Shown here one piece after another: positions 33,236-43,389 of a DNA stretch of 45,753 bases. The stretch covers positions 1 to 45,753 of the forward strand of contig RECK01000329.1 in the NCBI GenBank assembly GCA_007694055.1, given 5' to 3'. The notes under the pieces are model-generated. The model was not told where the DNA came from and made no database searches. It saw only the letters and a list, made by a program, of their open reading frames with translations. A program made the translations under genes and the position numbers. The stretch comes from Wenzhouxiangella sp. GTDB lineage: Bacteria > Pseudomonadota > Gammaproteobacteria > Xanthomonadales > Wenzhouxiangellaceae. Within the stretch, counting starts at the first letter, position 1, and the number at the start of each line of letters is the position of its first letter.

Positions 33236-34359
33236 TGACATTTGATTCCATAGAAGACATCCTGGCCGATATTCGCGCCGGCAAGATGGTGGTGATGCTC
33301 GACGACGAGGATCGCGAAAACGAAGGTGACCTGATCATGGCCGCCAGCTTGACCCGTCCCGAGGACATCAACTTCATGGCCCGCTACGGACGCGGCCTGA
33401 TTTGCCTGTCGCTGACCCGGGAACGCTGTCGCCAGCTCGGACTGCAGCTCATGGTGCGTGACACCGACCGCTACCATCGCACCAACTTCACCGTCTCGAT
33501 CGAAGCGGCTGAAGGCGTCACTACCGGTATTTCGGCCTACGACCGGGCCCACACCATTCGCACCGCGGTGGCGCCGAATGCGCTGCCTGAAGATCTCAAT
33601 CAGCCTGGCCACGTCTTTCCCCTGATGGCCCAGCCAGGCGGCGTTCTGGCCCGCGCCGGCCACACCGAGGCGAGCATGGACCTGGCCCTGCTGGCGGGTC
33701 TCGAGCCGGCCGGCGTGCTGGTCGAAATCCTTAACGAAGATGGCACCATGGCCCGTCGGCCGGAACTGGAAAACTTTGTTCGCAAGCACGGCCTGAAGAT
33801 GGGCACCGTGGCCGACCTGATCCGCTACCGCCTGGGCACCGAGCAGAACGTCGAGTGCATCCACACCCAGCGTGTGGGCACCGCCCACGGCGATTTCGAT
33901 CTCAAGGTGTTCCGCGATCGCATCAACCAGAAGCTGCATTGGGCGCTGATGCTCGGCGAGGTGCAGCCGGACCAGTCTTTCCCGGTGCGGGTGCATGTGC
34001 CCGAGTTGCTGGGTGATGTGCTGGCCATTACCGACCCCGGTTTCGGCATGCCGCTGGATGCAGCCCTGGCCGACATCGCCCGCCGCGGTCGCGGTCTGGC
34101 CCTGGTGCTGGGCTATGATGAGGACGATGGGTCGAGGCTGGCCGGGCTCAAGCGCGCGGCCAGTCTGGAAGATCAAGGCGAGGTTCGTGATCGGGCTGCC
34201 GAGGACCTGCGCAGCTACGGCATCGCGGCCCAGATCATTGCCGAGCTGGGTATTCGACGAATGGAAGTGTTCGGGGCCCCGAAGCGCCTGCATGCGCTGG
34301 ATGGTTTCGGACTGGAGATTACCGGGTACATCGTGCCTGAAGGAGAAGAAAAGGCTTGA
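33235..34359 (+). CDS. ribB: DHBP synthase fused to GTP cyclohydrolase II-like domain (probable RibBX type)
   Basis: IRAGKMVVMLDDEDRENEGDL, RAGHTEAS; C-terminal RibA-like domain without Cys ligands. Confidence 0.92.
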   Translation: MTFDSIEDILADIRAGKMVVMLDDEDRENEGDLIMAASLTRPEDINFMARYGRGLICLSLTRERCRQLGLQLMVRDTDRYHRTNFTVSIEAAEGVTTGISAYDRAHTIRTAVAPNALPEDLNQPGHVFPLMAQPGGVLARAGHTEASMDLALLAGLEPAGVLVEILNEDGTMARRPELENFVRKHGLKMGTVADLIRYRLGTEQNVECIHTQRVGTAHGDFDLKVFRDRINQKLHWALMLGEVQPDQSFPVRVHVPELLGDVLAITDPGFGMPLDAALADIARRGRGLALVLGYDEDDGSRLAGLKRAASLEDQGEVRDRAAEDLRSYGIAAQIIAELGIRRMEVFGAPKRLHALDGFGLEITGYIVPEGEEKA

Positions 34360-34829
34360 ACAGCGAATCGTCGGTTGGCGGCGCCGGGCGCCGCGTCGCC
34401 ATTGTCGTTGCCCGCTTCAATGAGCGGGTAACCAGCATGATGCTGGCAGGCTGTCGCCAGACCCTGCTGGATGCCGGTCTGGAGGCGCAGGATATCGAAG
34501 TTCGCTTCGCGCCAGGCGCCTGGGAGCTGCCGCTGGCCTGTCAGCTGCTGGCAGCGAGCGAGCGCTTCCACGCGGTCATCGCGATCGGGGCCGTGATCCG
34601 TGGTGAAACCGCCCACTTTGACTTCATCAGTGCCGAGTGTGCGGCAGGTCTGCAGCGCGTGGCCCTTGATACGGGTGTGCCCGTGGCCTTTGGCGTGCTC
34701 ACCGCCGAAACCGGCGAGCAGGCCCTGGAGCGGGCTGATCCGGCGCGCAAGAACAAGGGGCGCGAGGCCGCCCTGGCGGCCCTGGACATGATTGCCCTGG
34801 CCTCGGAGATTGCCGGTGACAACGGGTAA
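34356..34829 (+). CDS. ribH: 6,7-dimethyl-8-ribityllumazine synthase
   Basis: VARFNERVTSMMLAG, APGAWELPLA, GAVIRGETAHFD; TTG start overlapping ribB stop. Confidence 0.94.
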   Translation: MNSESSVGGAGRRVAIVVARFNERVTSMMLAGCRQTLLDAGLEAQDIEVRFAPGAWELPLACQLLAASERFHAVIAIGAVIRGETAHFDFISAECAAGLQRVALDTGVPVAFGVLTAETGEQALERADPARKNKGREAALAALDMIALASEIAGDNG

Positions 34830-35292
34830 GCGCGGCAAGCGCAGGACCGAGTCGCCGTTCGAGCCCCGGCGCCGGGCCCGACGCCGGGCGCTGCAAGCGC
34901 TCTACCAGTGGCAACTCAACGACGATTCGGCCACCGCCATCATCGAGCAATTCGTTCAGGAGCAGAACTTCGAAGGCGTCGACCAGGCCTATTTCGAGAC
35001 CCTGGTGCGCGAGGTCGTCGCGCGCCGGGCCGAGCTTGATCAGGCGGTCGCGCCATTCGTGCAGCGGGCCGATGCCGGTATCGACCAGATGGAGCGCGTG
35101 GTCCTGCGCCTGGGTGCCTGTGAACTCATGTTGCATCCGGAAACACCCTACCGCGTGGTCATCGACGAGGCGGTCGAGCTGGCTCATCGCTTCGGCGCGG
35201 AGCAGGCTCACACCTTCATCAACGGGGTGCTCGACCGCCTGGCCACCGAGACCCGCACCCTGGAGCGTCAAGCCGAACAGTCCGGTGAGTGA
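34816..35292 (+). CDS. nusB: Transcription antitermination factor NusB
   Basis: RRRARRRALQALYQWQ...YRVVIDEAVELAHRFG; GTG start preferred. Confidence 0.94.
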   Translation: MTTGKRGKRRTESPFEPRRRARRRALQALYQWQLNDDSATAIIEQFVQEQNFEGVDQAYFETLVREVVARRAELDQAVAPFVQRADAGIDQMERVVLRLGACELMLHPETPYRVVIDEAVELAHRFGAEQAHTFINGVLDRLATETRTLERQAEQSGE

Positions 35293-36229
35293 GTTTGCGC
35301 TGATCGAGCGCATTCGTGCCCGTGCCGCAAGCGATGACCGCGTTCTTGTCGGAATCGGTGACGACGCCGCCGTGCTGGCACCCGAACCGGGCCGGGCCCT
35401 GGTCGCCACGACCGACTCGCTGGTGCTTGATCGGCATTTCCGGTCAGACTGGCCGGCTGCCGATGTGGGGCATCTTGCCGCGGCGGTCAATCTCAGTGAC
35501 CTGGCCGCCATGGGCGCCCGTCCGCGCTGGGCCTTGCTGGCCCTGACCCTTCCGACTGGTGATGCGGTCTGGGTGGATGGTTTCCTGGATGGCTTTCTTG
35601 GCCTTTGCACGCGTTTCAATACCTGCCTGGTCGGCGGCAACCTGTCGGCCGGGCCGTTGAATATCGGCGTACAGTTGCTGGGCGATGTCGATCCGGCCTG
35701 CGTGGCGCGCCGGGGCAGGGCCCGGATCGGCGACCTGCTGGCCGTGACCGGCTCACTGGGTGATGCCGCGGCAGCCCTGCTGGGGGAGGATGGCGCCCCG
35801 GCAGACCTGCTGGCTCGCCTGCATCGCCCAGTGCCCCGTGTTGAAGCCGGGCAGGCCATGGCCGCCATGGCAACCGCGATGATCGATGTTTCCGATGGCT
35901 TGCTGGCCGACCTCGGTCACCTGCTTGGCCCGGGCCAGGGTGCACGCATCGAGCTGGGCCAGCTCCCCGCTTCCGGGAGTCTGGTCAAGGTCTTTGCCGA
36001 CGCCTCACAGCGCTGGCCGCTGCAGTTGAGCGGCGGAAACGACTACGAATTGCTGGTCAGCCTGCAGCCGTCGCAATGGGATGCCGCGCACGCCCGTTGC
36101 GCTGCCCTGGGGGTGCCATTGACGGTAATCGGCCTCGTCAATAGTGCCGGGGCGATAGAATGTCGCCAACCCGACGGACACAGACTGGAGTTGCCGCGTG
36201 GCGGATGGGACCACTTTGAATCGCGCTGA
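35285..36229 (+). CDS. thiL: Thiamine-monophosphate kinase
   Basis: MSEFALIERIRARA...VGIGDDAAVL; GTG start within listed ORF. Confidence 0.94.
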   Translation: MSEFALIERIRARAASDDRVLVGIGDDAAVLAPEPGRALVATTDSLVLDRHFRSDWPAADVGHLAAAVNLSDLAAMGARPRWALLALTLPTGDAVWVDGFLDGFLGLCTRFNTCLVGGNLSAGPLNIGVQLLGDVDPACVARRGRARIGDLLAVTGSLGDAAAALLGEDGAPADLLARLHRPVPRVEAGQAMAAMATAMIDVSDGLLADLGHLLGPGQGARIELGQLPASGSLVKVFADASQRWPLQLSGGNDYELLVSLQPSQWDAAHARCAALGVPLTVIGLVNSAGAIECRQPDGHRLELPRGGWDHFESR

Positions 36230-36695
36230 AACGCGGCGCATTGCCCTGGCGACGCCATCGGGCTTCCTCGCTTTCGGCCTGGGCAGCGGCCTGAGCCCGG
36301 TCGCGCCCGGAACCGTTGGTACCGTGGCGGCCATACCGCTGGCAGCGGTTTTGCTGCAGCTGCCGTTCTGGATCGCCCTGGCCACCATCGCCGTTGCCTT
36401 CCTCGTCGGCGTCTGGATATGTGGCGTTACCGGCCGTGCCCTTGGCGTGCATGATCATGGCGGCATCGTCTGGGACGAGTTTGTCGGCCTGTGGCTGGTG
36501 CTGCTGTTTGTCCCCTTTGAATGGACCTGGTGGCTGGCCGGCTTCGTGCTCTTCCGCTTTTTCGATATCCTCAAGCCGTGGCCGATCCGGTGGCTGGATC
36601 GCCGTGTCCACGGTGGTTTCGGGGTCATGATCGACGATGTGCTGGCTGCCGTCTATGCGCTGATTCCGCTACTGCTGTTCATGCGCCTGTTCTGA
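36198..36695 (+). CDS. pgpA: Phosphatidylglycerophosphatase A
   Basis: GFGLGSGLSPVAPGTVGT, DEFVGLW, RFFDILKPWPIRWLDR. Confidence 0.94.
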   Translation: MADGTTLNRAETRRIALATPSGFLAFGLGSGLSPVAPGTVGTVAAIPLAAVLLQLPFWIALATIAVAFLVGVWICGVTGRALGVHDHGGIVWDEFVGLWLVLLFVPFEWTWWLAGFVLFRFFDILKPWPIRWLDRRVHGGFGVMIDDVLAAVYALIPLLLFMRLF

Positions 36696-39467
36696 AGCTT
36701 CCTGGTCCAGTGCCACAAGCCGTGTCCGGGGCCGTTGCAGTGACAATGGCAGTGTCTCGGGTTCGTTCTGATCCAGTATGGCAAGCGCCTCTGCACGAAC
36801 CTGTTCGGCTTTTTCCGACTCGCCCAGGGCGAGCAGGTTGCGGTAGTAGTGGAGAGCGCGGTCTATCCTTCCGGGATGGTCGGCCGGGAGGCGGTCGCTG
36901 CTGTCCTTGTATTGCGCTTCCAGAATCGGCAGGCTTTCTTCAGCGCGCCCCAGTTCGAGCCAATTGAGCGACTGGATGTAGCGTGCCGCCTGGATCTGAG
37001 GATGGTCGTCTCCCAGCTGCCTTTCGCGTTCGGCCAGAACGCTTGAAATGACCACGTCGGCCTCCTGGTGACGACCCATGTCCATCAGGATATGCGCGAA
37101 AATCTCCTCCGACTGCAGTGTGTCGAGGTGGGTATCTCCAAGCAACAGACGGCGTTTTTCCACCACCTCCCCGACCAGCACGTGCGCCTGATCGTAATCC
37201 ATGATCTGGTTTTTCAGGCTGCCGAGATTGAGCTGGGAGCGCAGGGTTTCCGGGTGAGCGGCGCCCAGGGTTTCGGCGCGCAGTCGCAAGGTTTCCTTAA
37301 GCAGGGGCATGGCCTCTTCCGCCCGACCCATTTGCATCAGGGTGATGGCCAGGTTGTTCATCGCTCGCAGCGAGGTCGGGTGACGTCGCCCATACAGGCG
37401 CTGCATCAGCTGCACGGTTTCCTCGAGCGCGTCCAGAGATTCATCAAGCCGCCGGCTTGCTCCCAGTGCTGCGCCCAGGTTGAGCAGCGCGGAGGCCAGA
37501 TCAGCCTCGGCTTCTTCGCCCAGCGCCCTGATGGCGTCGACTTCTTCCCTGAAAAATGCCAGGGCAGCCGGCAGATCGCCGGCGCGGGCGTAGACGTAGC
37601 CGGCATTCCCCAGGATCCGAATCACCAGTCGGTTGCCTTCGCCATAGCGGCTGCGTGCCATGTCCAGCGCCGTTGTTAAATGTTCCATGGCCTGCTCAGT
37701 GGCGCCGGTCTCGACCAGCGAAATGGCCAGTTGGCTGCGGACCCGCAGGGCCAGGCCCTCGGGGTCGTGGGCCATGGCATCGGCTTCTGCCACCAGGCCT
37801 TCCAGTGCTGCAACGCTGCGTTCCCGCTCGCCGACATCAAACCAAGCGGTTGCCTGTCGGTAGCGGGCTTCGAGCAGAATCAAGGGATCACGCTCGCCGG
37901 CCTCGTCCAGGCGATCGAGTATGGTCGCGGTCAGCGCCGGTCTTTCGCTGTTGACCCCGAGTGAGTCGTAAACGCCATGCAGCGATTGGTAAAGGCTGGC
38001 CTGCAGCGCGGGTCGACCTTCGAAGTCGCGCTCAATGGCTTCGCGGGCTCGCGCCAGCAGATGCTGATCGAGCATCTGTCGAGCCAGTTCGGTGCCGCTG
38101 ACCAGGCTGATGACACGGTCCAGGTCAGCCGTTGTCGCTGAGGGCTGAATCTGTCGCGCCAGTCCGTCGGCAAATTGTTCGCGCAGGCCGTCGATCAGCC
38201 CGATTCCCATGGCCTGGGCATCCACGTTTTCCAGCATGGACTGCTGGAAGCGGGAAACCTGTTCCAGCTCCTGCTGACGCTGTTCGGCGATCTGGTACTG
38301 GCGCTGAGCCTCGAGCATGCCCAGGGTGGCCGCAGTCAGTCCGGCCACCAGGGCCAGGAGGATGGCACTGGCGCTGCCGACGGCGATGACGTGCCGACGG
38401 ATGAAACGCCGCAGCCGGTAGCTGCGGGTGTTCGGGATCGCGCTGACCGGTCGCCGCTCCAGTACCCGCCGGATATCGTCGGCCAGTGCCTGCGGCGACT
38501 CGTGACGCGCTTCCGGATCGCTTTCCAGGGCCTTGAGCACGACTGCATCGATATCGGTTTTCAGCCGCCGTTGCAGCCGTCGGATGGTGGTGCGACGTGC
38601 TTCGGCAATGGCGCCCCGGCTCACGGTATTCATGCTCAGCCGTGATGATGGCGGCGGTGGCGGAAGGCGTTCGGTCAGGGCGTCGGCGCTGCCGGTCTGG
38701 CTGGCCGTTTCATAGTGCTCGTTGTCCAGCGGGGGCTGATCGACCAGCAGTTCATACAGCACCACGCCCAGCGCATAGACATCGCTGCGCCCATCAATCG
38801 CGATGCGATCAATGCGGAATTGTTCTGGACTCATGTAGCGTGGCGTTCCGGCCAGGTCGCGGCTGGAGCCGGCGTTTGCACGCTCCTGTTCGGCGGCCGT
38901 GGCAATCCCGAAGTCGATGATTTTCGGCACCGGCGTGCCGTCGATCTCCCGGACCAGGATGTTGGCCGGCTTGAGATCGCGATGAATGATGCCGCGGGAG
39001 TGGGCATGCTGGACACCCTGGCACAGGCGGATGAACAGCGCCAGGCGCTCGCGCACGTTCAGGCGCCGATCACGACAGAATTCATCCAGGCGAACGCCAT
39101 CGATGAACTCCATGACGAAGTAGGGATGACCTTCAGGAGTCGTGCCGGCATCGAAAACCTGGGCAATGGCCGGGTGGTTCATCTGCGCCAGTGCCTGGCG
39201 CTCGACATCAAACCGGGCCAGGTTGGCCGGCGTGTTGAGGCGGCTGCGGATGACCTTGACCGCGACCTGGCGCTGCACGGGCTCGAGCTGCTCGGCCAGA
39301 AACACCTGGCCCATGCCACCTTCACCCAGCGAGCGGAGAATGCGGAACCGGCCCAAGTCAAACCGGATCTCGGTATCCCCGGGCAGGCTGCTGGCCCCGG
39401 TCAGGGCCGGATCGACCAGGGTGTCGAGCCGGGTGGTGTCGGGGTCGTTGTGATTGGAGTGGGTCAC
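36669..39467 (-). CDS. Serine/threonine protein kinase with TM segment and C-terminal TPR repeats
   Basis: GEGGMGQVFLAEQ, HRDLKPANIL, DFGIA, TPRYMSPEQ; TPR-like repeats. Confidence 0.93.
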   Translation of the reverse strand: MTHSNHNDPDTTRLDTLVDPALTGASSLPGDTEIRFDLGRFRILRSLGEGGMGQVFLAEQLEPVQRQVAVKVIRSRLNTPANLARFDVERQALAQMNHPAIAQVFDAGTTPEGHPYFVMEFIDGVRLDEFCRDRRLNVRERLALFIRLCQGVQHAHSRGIIHRDLKPANILVREIDGTPVPKIIDFGIATAAEQERANAGSSRDLAGTPRYMSPEQFRIDRIAIDGRSDVYALGVVLYELLVDQPPLDNEHYETASQTGSADALTERLPPPPPSSRLSMNTVSRGAIAEARRTTIRRLQRRLKTDIDAVVLKALESDPEARHESPQALADDIRRVLERRPVSAIPNTRSYRLRRFIRRHVIAVGSASAILLALVAGLTAATLGMLEAQRQYQIAEQRQQELEQVSRFQQSMLENVDAQAMGIGLIDGLREQFADGLARQIQPSATTADLDRVISLVSGTELARQMLDQHLLARAREAIERDFEGRPALQASLYQSLHGVYDSLGVNSERPALTATILDRLDEAGERDPLILLEARYRQATAWFDVGERERSVAALEGLVAEADAMAHDPEGLALRVRSQLAISLVETGATEQAMEHLTTALDMARSRYGEGNRLVIRILGNAGYVYARAGDLPAALAFFREEVDAIRALGEEAEADLASALLNLGAALGASRRLDESLDALEETVQLMQRLYGRRHPTSLRAMNNLAITLMQMGRAEEAMPLLKETLRLRAETLGAAHPETLRSQLNLGSLKNQIMDYDQAHVLVGEVVEKRRLLLGDTHLDTLQSEEIFAHILMDMGRHQEADVVISSVLAERERQLGDDHPQIQAARYIQSLNWLELGRAEESLPILEAQYKDSSDRLPADHPGRIDRALHYYRNLLALGESEKAEQVRAEALAILDQNEPETLPLSLQRPRTRLVALDQEASEQAHEQQ

Positions 39468-39490
39468 AGGATCTTCCAGGCCGGGGCCGT

Positions 39491-40096
39491 TCAGCTGGTC
39501 TGGTCTTCGGGAAGCTGGAACAAGGTCACGACCCGTTCTACGCCACGGACGGTGCGCGCACGGGCAACCACGGCTTCGGCTTCCTCGTGGCTGACTTCAC
39601 CCATCAGGTAGATGGTGCCGCGGGCCGAAACCACCTTGACCCGGGTGGCGTCAAAACCTGGCAACTCGCGGATACGGGTCAGGCTGCCGTTGACGCGGGT
39701 CGACAACCATCGGTCCGACGTGGACAGGCCCGGTCCGGCGCGCTCGACCGGGGCCAGTTCGTTGAACAGGCGGGTCACGCCGGGCACCCCGGACGCGGCC
39801 CGTTCGGCCAGGGCCACCCGTTCCTCGTTGACCGCTTCACCGGCCAGCAATACCCAGCCGTTGAACGCGTTGATCTTGATCCGGACCTCGTCGTTGAATT
39901 GCTCGTGGCGATACAGGGCATCGCGCACGCGCACTTCGAGGACGTTGTCATCAACGATCGTGCCGATGCTGCGGCGGTCATGTACGGCCAGTCCCGTGGC
40001 CGCTACTCCGCCAATGACCAGGGCGGCGCAGGCGGCCAGCTGGGTGACGAGAACGACAGCGATGGCCAGGCGAATCATTGCATTCATGAGGGTCAT
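39491..40096 (-). CDS. dolP: BON-domain lipoprotein (DolP/YraP-like)
   Basis: Lipobox LAACA; two BON-like repeats; adjacent to yraN-lpoA. Confidence 0.85.
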   Translation of the reverse strand: MTLMNAMIRLAIAVVLVTQLAACAALVIGGVAATGLAVHDRRSIGTIVDDNVLEVRVRDALYRHEQFNDEVRIKINAFNGWVLLAGEAVNEERVALAERAASGVPGVTRLFNELAPVERAGPGLSTSDRWLSTRVNGSLTRIRELPGFDATRVKVVSARGTIYLMGEVSHEEAEAVVARARTVRGVERVVTLFQLPEDQTS

Positions 40097-40126
40097 TCAA
40101 CTCCGGAATCAGGGAACATTATGGGA

Positions 40127-40510
40127 TCATGAGTCGATTTCGAAAGCATTAGGCACCCAGATCAAGCGATCGTTCGACGTATCCATGGCAATGACATCGA
40201 AGCGGCAGGGGTGCTCCTGCCACTCTGGCTTGCTCATCAAAAAGTGACGCGCTGCCATGATCAGGCGACTGCGCTTGCCAGCATCGATGCTGTCCAGGGC
40301 GCTGACCTGGGCGCCGCGTCCTCGTAGCCTGACCTCGACGAAAACCAGCACTTCCTCGGCATCGGTCGGGTTCGGATCGGTCATGACCAGGTCGATTTCC
40401 CCGCCACGGCAGCGATAATTGCGCTCGACCAGCTTGAATTGGCGCTTGATCAGAAAAGTCTCGGCCTCGCGTTCTCCCGCGTTACCCAGCTGCTGGCGCA
40501 GCGTGTTCAT
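40127..40510 (-). CDS. yraN: YraN/UPF0102 family endonuclease-like protein
   Basis: GNAGEREAETFLIKRQFKLVERNYRCRGGEIDLVM. Confidence 0.92.
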   Translation of the reverse strand: MNTLRQQLGNAGEREAETFLIKRQFKLVERNYRCRGGEIDLVMTDPNPTDAEEVLVFVEVRLRGRGAQVSALDSIDAGKRSRLIMAARHFLMSKPEWQEHPCRFDVIAMDTSNDRLIWVPNAFEIDS

Positions 40511-42351
40511 TGGGTAAGGAGTTCAGCGCGGCCCTGAACCAGTCTGATCATGGGCTGATCGCGCTCAACCAGTGCCCCGTCGCCCAGGCGCAGTCGACCG
40601 GTCAGTCCGCTCAGGTAAAGGGCCGGATCCATGGCCATGGCGTCCAGCCAGGGCAACAGGGCAATCGCGTCGGCTCCCATGGCATGCAGGCGTGCCAGGT
40701 TGGGGTTGTCCAGATGCGGGTACAGTCGCGCTGCGCGCTGTCGTTGCTGGCCCTGGGGTGTGAAGTCCAGGAACCAGGGTGGCATGGCCAGAATGACGCC
40801 ATCGAGATCACCGTCGCGCGCCGGGTCGGGCGCACCGGCAATCACCTGGGAGGTTGCCAGCACCGGTACGTCGCCGGCACCGAAAAAGCGCAGCTGTGGC
40901 CGGATCTGGCGACCATCCTCGGCTCGTGCCGCCAGGAACACGACATCGACGTCCGTGCGCCGCTGCGGCTCCGACTCCACGGGCTGGTTGAGCGTGCGCG
41001 CCAGGCGATTGATGCGCTGCTCGGAACGGTCCAGTTCCAGCAGCACCTCAAGCAAGGCGCTGTGATCGACCTGGCGGGTCGAGTATTCGGCGCTGGTCAG
41101 CACCCGGCCTCCGCCGAGCTCGAACAGCCGGGTGAATGACATGGCCACGCGCTGGCCCCAGTCCGAATTCTGATGCAGCACCAGGGCCTGGTCATGGCCG
41201 CTGACCAGGGCATGGGCCGCGGCCAGCTCGGCGTCGTCTTCAGGTAGCAGGGCAAAGGCGCGGAAAGCGCCGCTGGCGCCAAGTTCGCCGGTCTGGCTGG
41301 GGTGGTTGAGCAGTAATACCGGCAGCCCGGGGTCGGGCAGGTCGACCAGGGCATCGACCTGCTCGCGTTCCAGAGGGCCGACCAGGAAGTCGACACCGGC
41401 CTCGCGCAAGTCGAACCAGGCCGAGATCACGTCGCGGTGGTCATCGCCGATGTATCGAAACAGCAGTTCCGGGCGCCGTTCGGGCGGGATCTCCAGCCAG
41501 GCCGACATCATGCCGTCGCGAACCGCGCTACCGACTCTGGCCATCGCGCTCCGCCCCGGCAGAATGACGCCGATTCGCACCGGGTAGGGCTGGGTCTGGC
41601 GCCACAGGGCCAGCCAGAAGCGGGCCGCCTCGGCGCTGTAGCCTGTGAGCGGGTAAGCGGCCTCCCACTCGTCCAGTGCGCTTGAGAGTGAATCGGGGTC
41701 GAGTGCGTGTGCTCGGGCAGCGGTCGCCAGCGCCAGCCACGGCTCCAGTTCGGGGCGGTGGCGATGCTCTGACTGCAGCCGCTCCAGATCGGCCAGGGGC
41801 AGCTCGATCAACAGTGCCAGACCCAGTTCCGGCGTGAATTCGCCGCTGAAAATCGCCTGCTCCATGGCCTTGAGTGCCTGCAAGGCGGGGCGTTCCATCT
41901 GTTCGCGTAAACGCGCCTCCAGATCTTGTCTGCGGGCCTCAAGATCATTGGGCAAGGTGTCAGCCAGGTCGGCCAGGCGCCAGCCCGCGTTTGCCAACTC
42001 CCCCCGGTGCAGGTCGATTTCGACGCGGGCCAGGGTCAGACGTTGCCGCTCGCGCGCGCTCAGGGCCGCGTCGTCGATGTCTCCGAGCAGGCTCCAGGCA
42101 GCGTCGTGGCTTCCGGTTTCGATCAGCAGTTCGAGCGCATTGAGGCGGTAGCCGGCCTCGGATTCAGGTCGTTCGTCGGCCAGATCCAGCCAGCCGGCAG
42201 CCGCCTGGTCCAGACGACCGGCCTCGACAAGCGCGCGAATCTCCTCGATCTCGGGGTCCGCAGGCGGATCGGGCCGTACCATCGGCGCTGGCGGCGCACA
42301 GGCAGCCAGGCCGATAACAATCAGAAGTGCGACAGAAAGGTTCTTGATCAT
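40507..42351 (-). CDS. lpoA: Penicillin-binding protein activator LpoA
   Basis: Lipobox LAAC, periplasmic binding-protein-like C-terminus, next to rsmI. Confidence 0.88.
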   Translation of the reverse strand: MIKNLSVALLIVIGLAACAPPAPMVRPDPPADPEIEEIRALVEAGRLDQAAAGWLDLADERPESEAGYRLNALELLIETGSHDAAWSLLGDIDDAALSARERQRLTLARVEIDLHRGELANAGWRLADLADTLPNDLEARRQDLEARLREQMERPALQALKAMEQAIFSGEFTPELGLALLIELPLADLERLQSEHRHRPELEPWLALATAARAHALDPDSLSSALDEWEAAYPLTGYSAEAARFWLALWRQTQPYPVRIGVILPGRSAMARVGSAVRDGMMSAWLEIPPERRPELLFRYIGDDHRDVISAWFDLREAGVDFLVGPLEREQVDALVDLPDPGLPVLLLNHPSQTGELGASGAFRAFALLPEDDAELAAAHALVSGHDQALVLHQNSDWGQRVAMSFTRLFELGGGRVLTSAEYSTRQVDHSALLEVLLELDRSEQRINRLARTLNQPVESEPQRRTDVDVVFLAARAEDGRQIRPQLRFFGAGDVPVLATSQVIAGAPDPARDGDLDGVILAMPPWFLDFTPQGQQRQRAARLYPHLDNPNLARLHAMGADAIALLPWLDAMAMDPALYLSGLTGRLRLGDGALVERDQPMIRLVQGRAELLTQ

Positions 42352-42471
42352 GGTGGCGATGATAACCCGCAACTTTCATGAATTCACAAGCGCTGGCTAC
42401 TCTCTTGTCCGATCATCGTCTGGAGATCGGAAAGATTCGGGACCGATCACCGTGCTGGGTACAATGGCGGC

Positions 42472-43365
42472 ATGGATGACAGCCCCGATTCGACTTCTCC
42501 AGCGACTCAACCTGGTACCTTGTTTGTCGTCGCCACGCCAATCGGAAATCTCGAGGATCTGTCGGCGCGGGCGGCGCGGGTGCTGGCCGAGGCCGACCTG
42601 ATTGCGGTCGAGGATACGCGCATGACCCGACGCCTGGCTGACGTGACCGGACCGCTGCCGCGCATGGTCGTACTCAACGAGCACACTGAGCAGGCCCGGG
42701 TTGCTGAACTCATCAACATGCTTGCCGGCGGCGCCAAGCTGGCTCTGGTCAGTGATGCCGGAACACCACTGATTTCCGATCCCGGGTTCCGGCTGGTGCA
42801 GGCGACGCACGAGGCCGGCCTTGCGGTCAGCCCCGTACCAGGCCCCTGTGCGGCCATTGCCGCCCTGTCGGCGGCAGGCCTGCCCAGCGATCGCTTCCAT
42901 TTTGAAGGGTTCCTGCCGGCGCGTCAGTCTGCACGCCGACGCCGACTGCAGGCCCTGTCGGAAATGCAGGAGACCCTTTTGTTCTACGTTCCGGCCAGGG
43001 ATCTGCCCGCTGTGCTCGACGACATGATCCACGTTTTCGGCGCCGAGCGCCTGGCCTCGCTGGGACGGGAATTGACCAAGCGACACGAGACCGTTTGGCG
43101 TGATGCGCTGGCCGCCCTGGCACGCCGGGTAGGGGAAGATGAGGATCAGCGACGTGGCGAGGCGGTGCTGGTTGTTGCCGGTTGTCCGGAGCCTCGCACG
43201 CCGATCGCCCTGGAAGCGCTGGTCGCGGCCCTGGCTGCCGAACTGCCTCCCTCGCGGGCCGCCAAACTGTTATCCGGGCTCAGTCACCTGAGTCGTCGCG
43301 AAGCCTTCGCCCTGATCGAGTCTGCGCGCTCGTCCATGGAGACTGACGATCTGCACGGACGTTGA
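42472..43365 (+). CDS. rsmI: 16S rRNA (cytidine1402-2'-O)-methyltransferase
   Basis: LFVVATPIGNLEDLSARA, VSDAGTPLISDPG. Confidence 0.96.
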   Translation: MDDSPDSTSPATQPGTLFVVATPIGNLEDLSARAARVLAEADLIAVEDTRMTRRLADVTGPLPRMVVLNEHTEQARVAELINMLAGGAKLALVSDAGTPLISDPGFRLVQATHEAGLAVSPVPGPCAAIAALSAAGLPSDRFHFEGFLPARQSARRRRLQALSEMQETLLFYVPARDLPAVLDDMIHVFGAERLASLGRELTKRHETVWRDALAALARRVGEDEDQRRGEAVLVVAGCPEPRTPIALEALVAALAAELPPSRAAKLLSGLSHLSRREAFALIESARSSMETDDLHGR

Positions 43366-43389
43366 CCATGAGCAGAGTAAAATCCAGCC

